A stretch of 64,000 bases of DNA from Geodermatophilaceae bacterium URHA0031 (GTDB lineage: Bacteria; Actinomycetota; Actinomycetes; Mycobacteriales; Geodermatophilaceae), in the NCBI GenBank assembly GCA_000620205.1, contig JHVP01000001.1, positions 680,808 through 744,807 of the forward strand, given 5' to 3'. How positions within the stretch are numbered: the first letter of the stretch is position 1; the number at the start of each line of letters is the position of its first letter. A program made the translations under genes and the position numbers. Shown in pieces: positions 56,724 to 64,000 of the stretch. The notes under the pieces are model-generated. The model did not search any database. It saw only the letters and a list, made by a program, of their open reading frames with translations, and had not been told where the DNA came from.

Positions 56724-57114
56724 GGCGTGCATCCGCCTGGAGGTTGGTTGGAGGCCAGGAGGAGCAGCCAGCCGCAAGCGGGCTGTCGACGCTGACCCGG
56801 TCGGTAGCGCTCCCCAGCCAGCGGGCTGGGCGATACCGCCGGGGTACCCCTCGCCCGCCGAGCGCTGTGCCCGCGGTCACTGCCAGTGGTCTGCCACATC
56901 GAGTCCGAGGGTGACGCCGGGCCGTCACCACGTCGTCACATCGCCGTCACCCTGCCGGGGACCGCCCGAAACAGGCTTCTCGTGATGGGCCGGTCATGGC
57001 GACGATGCCGCAACGGAACCCAGATTCGGCCGTGGAGGCCGACCCCGCGCGGACGAGGAGAGCCAGGCGCCGACCTCGTCGGGGAAATCGTCTGCCGGGG
57101 GCAGGCACCTCGGG
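56724..57114. other. Intergenic region, no gene seen
   Basis: 391 bases upstream of the surface protein gene and downstream of the minus-strand gene ending at 57115. No convincing frame, hairpin or RNA gene. It presumably contains the surface protein promoter. Confidence 0.4.
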
Positions 57115-57402
57115 TCAACCCAGGCCGCGGTGCGCGGCCCACAGCGTCCCGGCGCGAGTGGCGGCCTCCGACACCAGTGCCGCCAGCTCCGGGCGGTCGG
57201 GCACCGGGAACGAGACGTAGGTGCCACGCCCACCCGCGGTCGGCCTGCCGTACGCCTTGGCCGCGAGGTGCCCGTCCGGCAGCAGCCGGACGTTGAGCGT
57301 GCTCAGCAGGAACTCCTCGCCACGCCGGGTGTCCCTCCAGCGCAGCGCCTCCGGGATCGTCACGTTGATCGCCAACGCGGTCACCTCCACCGGACTGCTC
57401 AT
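57115..57402 (-). CDS. Small protein of unknown function
   Basis: 95 aa from ATG 57402 (MSSPVEVTALAINVTIPEALRWRDTRRGEEF). A mixed alpha/beta protein with LLSTLNVRLLPDGHLAAKAYGRPTAGGRGTYVSFPV and a helical end LAALVSEAATRAGTLWAAHRGLG. A decayed second copy of its 3' half lies at 53784, which shows the sequence was duplicated locally. No known family. Confidence 0.65.
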   Translation of the reverse strand: MSSPVEVTALAINVTIPEALRWRDTRRGEEFLLSTLNVRLLPDGHLAAKAYGRPTAGGRGTYVSFPVPDRPELAALVSEAATRAGTLWAAHRGLG

Positions 57403-57588
57403 GCAGTCAGCGTGGCACCGCACCGCGACGGCAGGGACGTCGTGCTGACCGGGAGCCGACACCACCAGGGCGTAGGGACGCGCCGCCGACGCCCCCACAC
57501 CGCGATCCCCAGCGCCCACGGGCCGCTCGGCCAGCGGAACGGTGGGCCACCCGCTCGACACCTCTCATGTTCCTGGGTGGAGCCCGCC

Positions 57589-58851
57589 ATGACCGAGCAC
57601 CGAGCACGCCACCTGACCACCCGAGCCGCGCTGACCCGCGCCCTGGTCGCCGCGCTGCTCGTCCTCGCCGGCCTCGTGGCCCCGATCGCGGGGACCGCCC
57701 CGGCACACGCAGGTCCAGCGGGCGCCGACGATGACGTCACCGCGCAGCTGCGCGCCGACATCGACGCCTATCTGCAGGAACGCGGCGCGGCGGAGCACGT
57801 CTCGGCCGCCGGTCTGAGCGTCAGCCTGCCGGGCCACCGGTCGACGATCGACGTGACCGCCGGGACGACGACCTTCGGCGGCTCCGTGCCGGTGCCGGCG
57901 GACGCGGTCTGGCAGATCGGCAGCAACACCAAGGCGTTCACCGCCGTGCTCCTGCTGCAGCTGGAGGCGCAGCACCGGCTGTCCATCGACGACACGCTCG
58001 GGACCTGGCTGCCGCAGTACCCGCAGTGGCGGGACGTGACCATCCGACGGCTGCTGAACATGACCAGCGGCATCCCGACCTACGACAACCAGGACGCCTG
58101 GTACGCCGACTACGCCGCCGACCCGCACCGCTACTTCTCCCAGGAGCAACTGGTCGGCTACGTGCTCGACGCCCCGGCGACGTCGGGCTACAGCTACTCG
58201 AACACGAACTACGTCCTCGCCGAGATGATCATCGAGCGGGCGACCGGGCGCAGCTACTCCGACCAGCTGTACCGGCGCATCATCGAGCCGCTGGGTCTGC
58301 GCGACCTGCACTACCGCCCCGACGTCTACCCCGCCTGGGTGACCGACCGCGAACCCGCGGGTTACCTCTTCAACCCCCACTTCCCGCTGCCCGGGCTGCT
58401 GGGGCAGGACGTCAGCCGGGACACGCTGTCCTGGGCGCGCTCCGCCGGCGCCATCATCAGCACCACCGGCGACATGACCCGGTGGGAGCGGGCGCTCTAC
58501 GGTGGCCGGCTGCTCCCGCCCCAGCAGCAGGCCGAGCTGGAGAGCCTCATCTCGATCGCGACGTCGGAGCCCATCGACAGCACCTCGGCGACCGACCCTG
58601 AGGGGTTCGGTCTGGGCATCGCCCAGCTCACGAACCCGCAGATCGGCACGTTCTGGTTCTACGAGGGCCAGACCCTCGGCTTCCGCGCCGTGCACGCCTA
58701 CTTCCCGGAGTCAGGACTGATCATCGCCTTCGCCCTGAACAGCGCCGTCGAGCGCTCCAACGACCGGATCGGGCCGCTGATGCAGACGTTGTACGAGACG
58801 GTGGAGGCAGCGGGGTTGGTCCACCCACGGCAGGCCACCCCAGGCGCCTGA
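57589..58851 (+). CDS. Exported beta-lactamase-family serine hydrolase
   Basis: 420 aa from ATG 57589. Signal peptide (LVAALLVLAGLVAPIAGTAPAHA) with a likely cut after AHA. Class C-like fold: catalytic SNTK (SxxK) in IGSNTKAFTAVLL near residue 108, the YSN (YxN) motif in GYSYSNTNYVLAEMI near residue 205 and the later GQTLGFRA region in place of KTG. Usually carboxypeptidase/esterase-like enzymes rather than true beta-lactamases. Stand-alone gene. Confidence 0.88.
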   Translation: MTEHRARHLTTRAALTRALVAALLVLAGLVAPIAGTAPAHAGPAGADDDVTAQLRADIDAYLQERGAAEHVSAAGLSVSLPGHRSTIDVTAGTTTFGGSVPVPADAVWQIGSNTKAFTAVLLLQLEAQHRLSIDDTLGTWLPQYPQWRDVTIRRLLNMTSGIPTYDNQDAWYADYAADPHRYFSQEQLVGYVLDAPATSGYSYSNTNYVLAEMIIERATGRSYSDQLYRRIIEPLGLRDLHYRPDVYPAWVTDREPAGYLFNPHFPLPGLLGQDVSRDTLSWARSAGAIISTTGDMTRWERALYGGRLLPPQQQAELESLISIATSEPIDSTSATDPEGFGLGIAQLTNPQIGTFWFYEGQTLGFRAVHAYFPESGLIIAFALNSAVERSNDRIGPLMQTLYETVEAAGLVHPRQATPGA

Positions 58852-59054
58852 CTCCCTGGTTCGAGACGCTGCTGCAGACGCTCGCGCCGGTCGGAAAAGG
58901 CTGCCGCAAACAGACTCCTCGGCCGACCGGCGCCGGTTCACGACTCCGCACGTTCCCCTCTCGACAGCGGGGGGGAACGCCAGGCACGTACTGGTGGACG
59001 TAGCCGCCTGCCGACGAGTAGACCGGACACCTCCCTCTCGCAAAGGAGCGGAAC

Positions 59055-59291
59055 ATGACCACCAGTGGCCAGGAGACCGGACAGGTGACCGGCACTCAGG
59101 ACAAGGACTACAACCTCATCTGGTTCACCGAGCAGTGCCTCAGCAACGCGCTGCGTCTCGAGACCTACATCCAGGACGCCGACCGCGGTGGTGACAGCGA
59201 AGTCGCCGACCTCTTCCGCAAGGCCCAGGCAGACAGCCGCAAGGGCGCCGACCAGGGCAAGCAGTTGCTCAGGTCCCGACTCAACGGGTAA
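59055..59291 (+). CDS. Small helical protein of unknown function
   Basis: 78 aa from ATG 59055 behind AAAGGAG. Charged and helical (DYNLIWFTEQCLSNALRLETYIQDADRGGDSEVADLFRKAQADSRKGADQGKQLLRSRL), without membrane segment. Similar small proteins are common in actinobacteria. Function unknown. Confidence 0.7.
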   Translation: MTTSGQETGQVTGTQDKDYNLIWFTEQCLSNALRLETYIQDADRGGDSEVADLFRKAQADSRKGADQGKQLLRSRLNG

Positions 59292-59420
59292 CGGCCGTCG
59301 GTTGTAGGACTTCCCCGGGAGCCGCTGTGACGGCCTCCCACGACTCCCGTGCTGACACGGGAGCAGGCTCGTCGATCACCACAACGGTGACATTCGGCCG
59401 GCGCGCCGTCCCGAACGCCG

Positions 59421-59463
59421 ACTGGCCCCGCCCCCTGGCGGGATGCCGGGAGTCGGGGCCAGT
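59421..59463 (-). terminator. Terminator-like hairpin after the DUF4407 gene
   Basis: ACTGGCCCC and GGGGCCAGT, 9-base arms separated by 25 bases that can partly pair (CCCTGGCG...). Lies 16 bases past the minus-strand stop at 59479. Confidence 0.55.
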
Positions 59464-59478
59464 GCGGGTCGGGCGGGG

Positions 59479-60978
59479 TCAGCGGTCGCGGGTCTCCACC
59501 GGGGTGAACAGCTCCGCGGCCGGGCGCGGAGCCGGCAGCGGCCACGGCCGGACGGCGGAGGGGGCGGTCATCAGCGCCTCGAGCTCACCGGTGTCCAGCG
59601 TGGGCTCGACGACCTCGGTGGCCGCGGGGACCGGGCGGTCGGTGCGGACGACGTTGCGCAGGACCCGGGCGAACCGGCCGCGGCGGGCCTGCCGGCGGGC
59701 CTCCCGGCGTTCGGCCTCCTCGCGGGCGGCGATCTCCCGGTCCAGGATCTCCCGGGCCATCCGGTCGGTCTCGGCGGCGACCACCAGGTCGGCGCGGGCC
59801 TGCACCGCGCGCTGGCGTCCGTCGCGGCGGATCCTCTCCGCCTCGACGTCCTCCTCGTCGCGCAGCTTCTCCAGCACTTCGTAGGCGTTCGGCTCACCGA
59901 AGTTCAGCAGCGTCTTCATCAGCACCGGCAGCAGCTCGACGGACAGGAAGAGCAGGAAGAGCATCACGTGCGCGGTGCCGGCGGCCGGGCGGTCCTCCGC
60001 CAGCCGGTCCATCGCCTCGAGCCGGGCCAGCAGGCCGTCGGCCTGGGAGTTCTGCGCGGCGAACGCGTCCTGCTCGGCGGTGCGCAGCGCGGTCAGCCGG
60101 GCCAGCTCGGCCTGGTCGGTGGCCAGGTCGGCCTGGGCCATGGCGACGCTGCGGGCACCGTTGCTGGCGGCGTCCGCACCGGCCGTCGTCCGGGCGCCGA
60201 CGAGCGCGGACTCGGCGGCGTCCAGCTCGGCCTTCGCGGCGTCCCGGACGGTGGCCTGCTGCGCGGCCGCCGCGGCGGCGGAGACGTAGGCGTCGCCCTC
60301 GCCGGGCTCACCGGAGCCGCAGGTGCCGTCCAGCTCGCACTGCGCCTTGGCCTGCAGCTCGCCGTAGCTGGCCAGCGCGGCGTCATAGGCCTCCTGCTTG
60401 GCGTCCCGGTCGGCCTGGGCGGCGGTGACCCGCGGATCGGCGTTCGAGTCGGTCTGCCCGCCGCCGGCCAGCACGGCCTGCTCGGTGGCGATCTTCTGCT
60501 GCAGGTCGGGGATCTGCGCGTACCGGGCGTCGGCGTCCAGCTCGGTGGTGAACTCATCGGCCGCCTCGGCCTGCAGGGTCACGATCGTCGCGTCGATCTC
60601 CTTGTTGAACACCTGCAGCGTCAGCGGCATCGAGATCACCGTGCCGAGCAGGACGCCGAGGGCGATCCGCGGCACCGCCATCGCGATGTTGCGGAAGACC
60701 GAGGCGTCGTGCCCCATGCCGACCAGCAGCATCCGGTCCAGGTTGACGATCACCAGGCCCCAGCCGAGGCCGATCACGCCGGCCAGCAGCCACGGCGCAC
60801 CGAGGGCCATGTGCACGGCGAAGGCCGCCGACACGGCCGCCAGCCCGCCCGTGCTGAGCAGGACACCACCGAGCGCCACGTACTTGGCGCGGGAGCCCGG
60901 GGCGACCGTGAGCACGTCCAGCCGTGCTCCGGCGAGCACGGCCAGGCGGTCACCGACGGAACTGTTGCGGGCCCTCAT
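59479..60978 (-). CDS. DUF4407-family membrane protein
   Basis: 499 aa from ATG 60978 (MRARNSSVGDRLAVL). Three N-terminal hydrophobic helices (YVALGGVLLSTGGLAAVSAAFAVHM; WLLAGVIGLGWGLVIVNLDRML; RIALGVLLGTVISMPLTLQVF), then a long alanine/aspartate/glutamate coiled coil (residues ~140-320), a fourth helix (HVMLFLLFLSVELLPVLMKTL), and an arginine-rich cytoplasmic coil. The motif NLDRMLLVG and FNKEID match DUF4407. Function not established for the family. A hairpin terminator follows, and a 33-bp-periodic palindrome lies upstream. Confidence 0.85.
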   Translation of the reverse strand: MRARNSSVGDRLAVLAGARLDVLTVAPGSRAKYVALGGVLLSTGGLAAVSAAFAVHMALGAPWLLAGVIGLGWGLVIVNLDRMLLVGMGHDASVFRNIAMAVPRIALGVLLGTVISMPLTLQVFNKEIDATIVTLQAEAADEFTTELDADARYAQIPDLQQKIATEQAVLAGGGQTDSNADPRVTAAQADRDAKQEAYDAALASYGELQAKAQCELDGTCGSGEPGEGDAYVSAAAAAAQQATVRDAAKAELDAAESALVGARTTAGADAASNGARSVAMAQADLATDQAELARLTALRTAEQDAFAAQNSQADGLLARLEAMDRLAEDRPAAGTAHVMLFLLFLSVELLPVLMKTLLNFGEPNAYEVLEKLRDEEDVEAERIRRDGRQRAVQARADLVVAAETDRMAREILDREIAAREEAERREARRQARRGRFARVLRNVVRTDRPVPAATEVVEPTLDTGELEALMTAPSAVRPWPLPAPRPAAELFTPVETRDR

Positions 60979-61085
60979 GCAGACGACGTCCTCTCCAGGT
61001 CTGTTCAGACCCGGTATCGGTCGGCCGGCCGCGGATCGGTACCCCCTGGACCTCACCCGGCGCCAACGTCACGCCGTCCGTCGAA

Positions 61086-61169
61086 CCAAAAGCGCGCTTT
61101 TGGTGGTGGTCTTCGGCGCCAAAGGCGCGCCTTCGGTGGAGTTCCGTTCCGCCGAAGGCGCGCCTTCGG
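61086..61169. repeat. Three 18-bp palindromes at exact 33-bp spacing
   Basis: CCAAAAGCGCGCTTTTGG (61086-61103), CCAAAGGCGCGCCTTCGG (61119-61136) and CCGAAGGCGCGCCTTCGG (61152-61169) start at positions differing by 33 each time. The first and third are perfect palindromes, the second has one mismatch pair. Each can form a stem around GCGCGC. They sit between two minus-strand genes, just beyond the Nudix gene stop; they may act as a terminator cluster or be a repetitive intergenic element. Confidence 0.85.
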
Positions 61170-61174
61170 TGGGA

Positions 61175-61705
61175 TCAGACGCCGAGGTGCGCCAGGGCCT
61201 GCAGCAGCAGGGTGCTCTGGCCGTTGGCGAGCTCCGCGAGCACCGCCGGGTCCCGGACGTCGTCCGGGGAGAACCAGGTGAGCTCCAGCGCGTCCTGCTG
61301 CGGAGCGCAGTCACCCTCGACCGGCACCACGTAGGCCAGCGACACCGCGTGCTGCCGCGGGTCGTGGAACGGCGTCACGCCGGGGGTCGGGAAGTACTCG
61401 GCGATGGTGAACGGCTGCGGCGCCGACGGGACCCGGGGCAGCGCCAGCGGGCCGAGGTCCTTCTCCAGATGCCGGAGCAGCGCCGAGCGGACCCGCTCGT
61501 GGTAGAGCACCCGCCCGGACACCAGCGCCCGCTTGACCTGACCGTCCTCCCCGATCCGCAGCAGCAGACCGACCGAGGTGACGACGCCGTGGTCGTCCAC
61601 CCGCACCGGGACGGCGTCGACGTAGAGGATCGGCAGCCGGTCGCGGGCGGCGTCCATCTCCTCACGGGAGAGCCAGCCGGCATCGGACACGTTCACGTCG
61701 GTCAT
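61175..61705 (-). CDS. DUF4916 Nudix-type protein
   Basis: 176 aa from ATG 61705 (MTDVNVSDAGWLSREEMDAARDRLPILYVDAVPV). The fold resembles DUF4916 Nudix relatives: VGLLLRIGEDGQVKRALVSGRVLYHERVRSALLRHLEKDLGP, FTIAEYFPTPGVTPFHDPRQHAVSLAYVVPV and LELTWFSPDDVRDP. The classic Nudix box is altered (VLYHERVRSALLRHLEKDLG), so hydrolase activity is uncertain. Divergent from the dioxygenase gene, with a MarR-like site between. Confidence 0.8.
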   Translation of the reverse strand: MTDVNVSDAGWLSREEMDAARDRLPILYVDAVPVRVDDHGVVTSVGLLLRIGEDGQVKRALVSGRVLYHERVRSALLRHLEKDLGPLALPRVPSAPQPFTIAEYFPTPGVTPFHDPRQHAVSLAYVVPVEGDCAPQQDALELTWFSPDDVRDPAVLAELANGQSTLLLQALAHLGV

Positions 61706-61774
61706 GCCCCTTGTCTAGCCGACGTCCGCCGCTCACCCACGACGAGCACGGCGTGGAACTCCTCACGTCTGGTA

Positions 61775-61788
61775 CTTGAGACTTCAAG
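61775..61788. promoter_or_regulatory. MarR-like operator
   Basis: CTTGA-GACT-TCAAG, a 5+4+5 inverted repeat in the 105-base gap between the Nudix gene and the dioxygenase gene, 22 bases before the ATG of the dioxygenase. The TTGA-N6-TCAA form is typical of MarR-family operators. No MarR gene is in this window. Confidence 0.5.
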
Positions 61789-61810
61789 CAAACGGCGTAT
61801 CGTCGTCGGC

Positions 61811-62674
61811 ATGGCCCAGCACCCCTTCACCACGCACCTGCAGCGGCACGCCGAGCTGGAGGCGTCCGCGCCGCAGCAGGTGTGGACGCCGGAGGACGGC
61901 GCGCTGCCGAGCCTGTACCTCAGCCACGGCGCCCCGCCGACCTTCGAGGACGCCGCCTGGATGACCGAGCTGCACACCTGGGCCCGGTCGCTGCCCAAGC
62001 CACGGGCGATCCTCATCGTCAGCGCGCACTGGGAGTCCGCGCCGCTGTCGATCACCAGCACCCAGGCCGGCACCGAGCTGGTCTACGACTTCGGCGGCTT
62101 CGCGCCGGAGTACTACCGGATGCGCTACGACACCCCGCCGGCCGCGGACCTCGCGCAGCTGGTCATGTCGGTGCTGCCGAACGGCGAGGAGCTGCACGAG
62201 CACCGCAGCCGCGGCCTGGACCACGGGGCGTGGGTGCCGCTGAAGGTCATGTACCCCGACGCCGACGTCCCGGTGCTGCAGCTGTCCATGCCGACCCACG
62301 ACGCCTCGACGCTGCTCGGCCTCGGCCGCCGGCTGCGGACCCTGCGCGAGCACGGCGTGCTGGTCATCGGCAGCGGGTTCATGACCCACGGGCTGCCGTT
62401 CCTGACCCGGGAGATGTTCACCGGCACCGTCGTCCCCGAGTGGTCGCGCGACTTCGACGCCTGGGCCGCCGACGCGCTCGCCCGCGGGGACGTCGACGAG
62501 CTCGCCCGGTTCCGCTCGGCCGCCCCCGGCATGCCGTTCGCGCACCCGACGGTCGAGCACTTCACGCCGCTGTTCGTGACCCTGGGCGCGGCCACCGACC
62601 CGGAGGCGCCGGTCGCCACCGCGATCAACGGCTACGCGATGGGGCTCTCCAAGCGGAGCTTCCAGGCCGCCTGA
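61811..62674 (+). CDS. DODA/LigB-type extradiol ring-cleavage dioxygenase
   Basis: 287 aa from ATG 61811 (MAQHPFTTHLQRHAELEASAPQ). Class III extradiol dioxygenase of the DODA/LigB type: SLYLSHGAPPTFED near residue 36, PRAILIVSAHWES near 63, LDHGAWVPLKVMYP near 137 and GSGFMTHGLPF near 190 give the iron His ligands and catalytic residues. Presumed to open catechol-type rings. The operator upstream predicts regulation by a MarR repressor, often responsive to quinones or phenolics. Confidence 0.88.
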   Translation: MAQHPFTTHLQRHAELEASAPQQVWTPEDGALPSLYLSHGAPPTFEDAAWMTELHTWARSLPKPRAILIVSAHWESAPLSITSTQAGTELVYDFGGFAPEYYRMRYDTPPAADLAQLVMSVLPNGEELHEHRSRGLDHGAWVPLKVMYPDADVPVLQLSMPTHDASTLLGLGRRLRTLREHGVLVIGSGFMTHGLPFLTREMFTGTVVPEWSRDFDAWAADALARGDVDELARFRSAAPGMPFAHPTVEHFTPLFVTLGAATDPEAPVATAINGYAMGLSKRSFQAA

Positions 62675-62699
62675 CAGTGAGGATGTGGAGGACGGAGTC

Positions 62700-62920
62700 A
62701 CCCCGGCTGGTCTGACTCTCCGCCTGACCGACGCTTCGCTGTCTTTGACGGGATTCGTCGATCTGCTCGGGGTGGCCCCGTCCTTGCACGTCACCGGGCT
62801 TGACGTCCGTGACCTCATAGGAGCCTGTGCAAGAGGCGCCCATCACTGTCTTGTCCGCCTCGTCCGGCCTCGGTGCGTGCCGTCTCATCGGTGCAAGCGA
62901 CAAGGACGGCGATTTCCATC
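62700..62920 (+). ncRNA. Noncoding left part of the IS110 element, bridge-RNA candidate
   Basis: The ~220 bases before the recombinase gene carry no protein. IS110 elements encode a structured bridge RNA in the noncoding end next to the recombinase. No internal structure could be confirmed by eye, and the element boundary is uncertain, so this is position-based inference. Confidence 0.25.
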
Positions 62921-63995
62921 ATGACGAGCACGGACGTGGATGTCTTCGGTGGCGTGGACACCCACGGCAGAACCCACCACGCGGCCGCGGTCGACGGCGC
63001 AGGACGGCTGCTGGGTGACGCGGAGTTCGCGGCCACCGCGGTCGGCTATGCCGCGCTGTTGGCCTGGCTGACCGGCTTCGGCCGGCTGATCAAGGTGGGC
63101 GTGGAGGGCACCGGCACCTACGGCGCCGGCCTGGCCCGCTATCTCGCCCACCAGGGCGCCGAGGTGGTCGAGGTCGACCGGCCCGACCGCAAGACCCGCC
63201 GCCGACAGGGCAAGTCCGATCCGATCGATGCCATCGCCGCGGCCCGTGCCGTGCTGGCCGGCACCGCCACCGGCGCGCCGAAGACCCGCACCGGTCCGGT
63301 GGAGGCCATCCGTGCGTTACGAGTGGCTCGCCGCGGCGCGGTCAAGGCCCGCACCGCCGCCCTCAACCAGCTGCACGGCCTGCTCGTCTCCGCCCCCGAG
63401 GCGCTGCGCGCCGAGCTGAGCGGGCTGACCACCACCGAGCTGGTCGGCCGCTGCGCCGGCTTCCGCATCGACCTCACGCGGCTGCTCGAGCCGGGGATGG
63501 CCACGAAGGCGGCGCTGCACGCGATCGGCCGCCGCATCCAGACCCTCGAGGCAGAGATCGCCGTGGCCGATGCCCGGCTGCGCCCGGCCACCGCCGCCGT
63601 CGCGCCCCGCACCGCCGCACTCTTCGGCGCCGGCCCGGACGTCGCCGGCCAGCTGCTGGTCACCGCCGGAGACAATCCCGAACGGCTGCGCAGCGAGGCC
63701 GCTCTGGCTCACCTGGCCGGGATCAGTCCGCTGCCGGCCAGCTCCGGGCGCACCGACCGGCACCGGCTCAACCGCGGCGGCGACCGCGCCGCCAACGCCG
63801 CGATCCACCGCATCGTCCTCTGCCGGATGCGCTACCACGAGCGCACCCGCACCTACGTCGCCCGCCGCACCGCCCAGGGCTTGAGCAAGAAAGAGATCAT
63901 GCGGTGCCTCAAGCGCTACGTCGTCCGCGAGGTACACACCGCGCTACTCGCCGACTTCGAACGACTCCCCACCACCACTTGACGTTGATAGGAGC
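62799..63995 (+). mobile_element. IS110-family insertion sequence
   Basis: Recombinase gene with near-matching ends. CTTGACGT plus ATAGGAGC occur on the left (62799-62806 and 62817-62824) and again on the right (63978-63985 and 63988-63995), with ten extra bases between on the left side versus two on the right. IS110 elements lack long terminal inverted repeats, consistent with this. The right edge is 5 bases from the window end, so its true boundary may be outside. Confidence 0.7.
62921..63982 (+). CDS. IS110-family transposase (recombinase)
   Basis: 353 aa from ATG 62921 (MTSTDVDVFGGVDTHGRTHHAA). The N-terminal RuvC-like DEDD domain shows Asp in GGVDTHGRT, Glu in GVEGTGTYGAG and the KSDPIDAIAAARA block. 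The C-terminal transposase-20 domain shows LAHLAGISPLPASSGRTDRHRLNRGGDRAANAAIHRIVLCRM, with the serine/RG block of that family. Appears intact. Upstream ATG at 62873 is unlikely. Confidence 0.93.
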   Translation: MTSTDVDVFGGVDTHGRTHHAAAVDGAGRLLGDAEFAATAVGYAALLAWLTGFGRLIKVGVEGTGTYGAGLARYLAHQGAEVVEVDRPDRKTRRRQGKSDPIDAIAAARAVLAGTATGAPKTRTGPVEAIRALRVARRGAVKARTAALNQLHGLLVSAPEALRAELSGLTTTELVGRCAGFRIDLTRLLEPGMATKAALHAIGRRIQTLEAEIAVADARLRPATAAVAPRTAALFGAGPDVAGQLLVTAGDNPERLRSEAALAHLAGISPLPASSGRTDRHRLNRGGDRAANAAIHRIVLCRMRYHERTRTYVARRTAQGLSKKEIMRCLKRYVVREVHTALLADFERLPTTT

Positions 63996-64000
63996 ATCCC

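Overview
The window is very GC-rich DNA from an actinobacterium, with leaderless or GTG/TTG starts, Rieske and LLM-flavin chemistry, excalibur-tailed secreted nucleases and DUF4407/DUF4916 proteins. The best fit is Geodermatophilaceae (Blastococcus or Geodermatophilus). A selenoprotein gene at 45.4 kb carries an in-frame UAG exactly at the Sec position of the U-G-S-C motif. UAG-directed selenocysteine is known from Geodermatophilus and Blastococcus, so codon usage and taxonomy support each other.

Layout. 0-9 kb (minus strand): a GH63/MGH1-type glucosidase cut by the window edge, a fatty-acyl-CoA ligase, a one-chain biotin-dependent acyl-CoA carboxylase, a membrane-anchored small protein, a secreted matrixin-like protease and a GT51 peptidoglycan glycosyltransferase. 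9-15 kb: a TPR-like protein, two exported nucleases (HNH/DUF1524-excalibur and SNase-type) and small unknown genes. 15.2-19.5 kb: a putative ADP-ribose-related locus. It pairs an NrtR-like regulator with a degenerate Nudix box, divergently, with an ADP-ribosylglycohydrolase/dual-specificity-phosphatase fusion, a 72-aa protein and a MESH1/SpoT-like HD hydrolase.

19.6-32.3 kb: a defence island. A TM0106-type helicase/nuclease gene has lost its 5' third. It faces a frameshifted DUF3427 helicase remnant. Next comes a tightly coupled operon: an HTH plus degenerate N6-methyltransferase, hsdM, hsdS, hsdR and a Ser/Thr kinase with TPR-like tail. The operon starts from what looks like a leaderless promoter whose -35 box lies inside a perfect operator palindrome.

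32.7-43.7 kb: a double ABM-like protein, a minus-strand Rieske oxygenase / sarcosine-oxidase pair with a 5'-truncated dimethylglycine-dehydrogenase-like gene, an MFS transporter with a degenerate partial copy beside it, an FCY1-like cytosine deaminase, a VapBC-type pair whose toxin is frameshifted at its end, and an SsuABC/TauABC-type ABC transporter.

43.7-51.6 kb: the UAG-Sec UGSC selenoprotein and its coupled partner, an acyl-CoA synthetase, a GDSL lipoprotein and an LLM flavin oxidoreductase. Pieces of the LLM and ABC genes occur as stranded fragments, so this neighbourhood has been duplicated and eroded.

51.7-64 kb: a trypsin-like protease, a surface protein with 45-bp tandem repeats, a serine beta-lactamase-like hydrolase, a DUF4407 membrane protein, a 33-bp-periodic triple palindrome, a DUF4916 Nudix protein, a DODA/LigB-type dioxygenase behind a MarR-like operator, and an IS110-family element ending the window. 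No rRNA, tRNA or CRISPR array was recognised.
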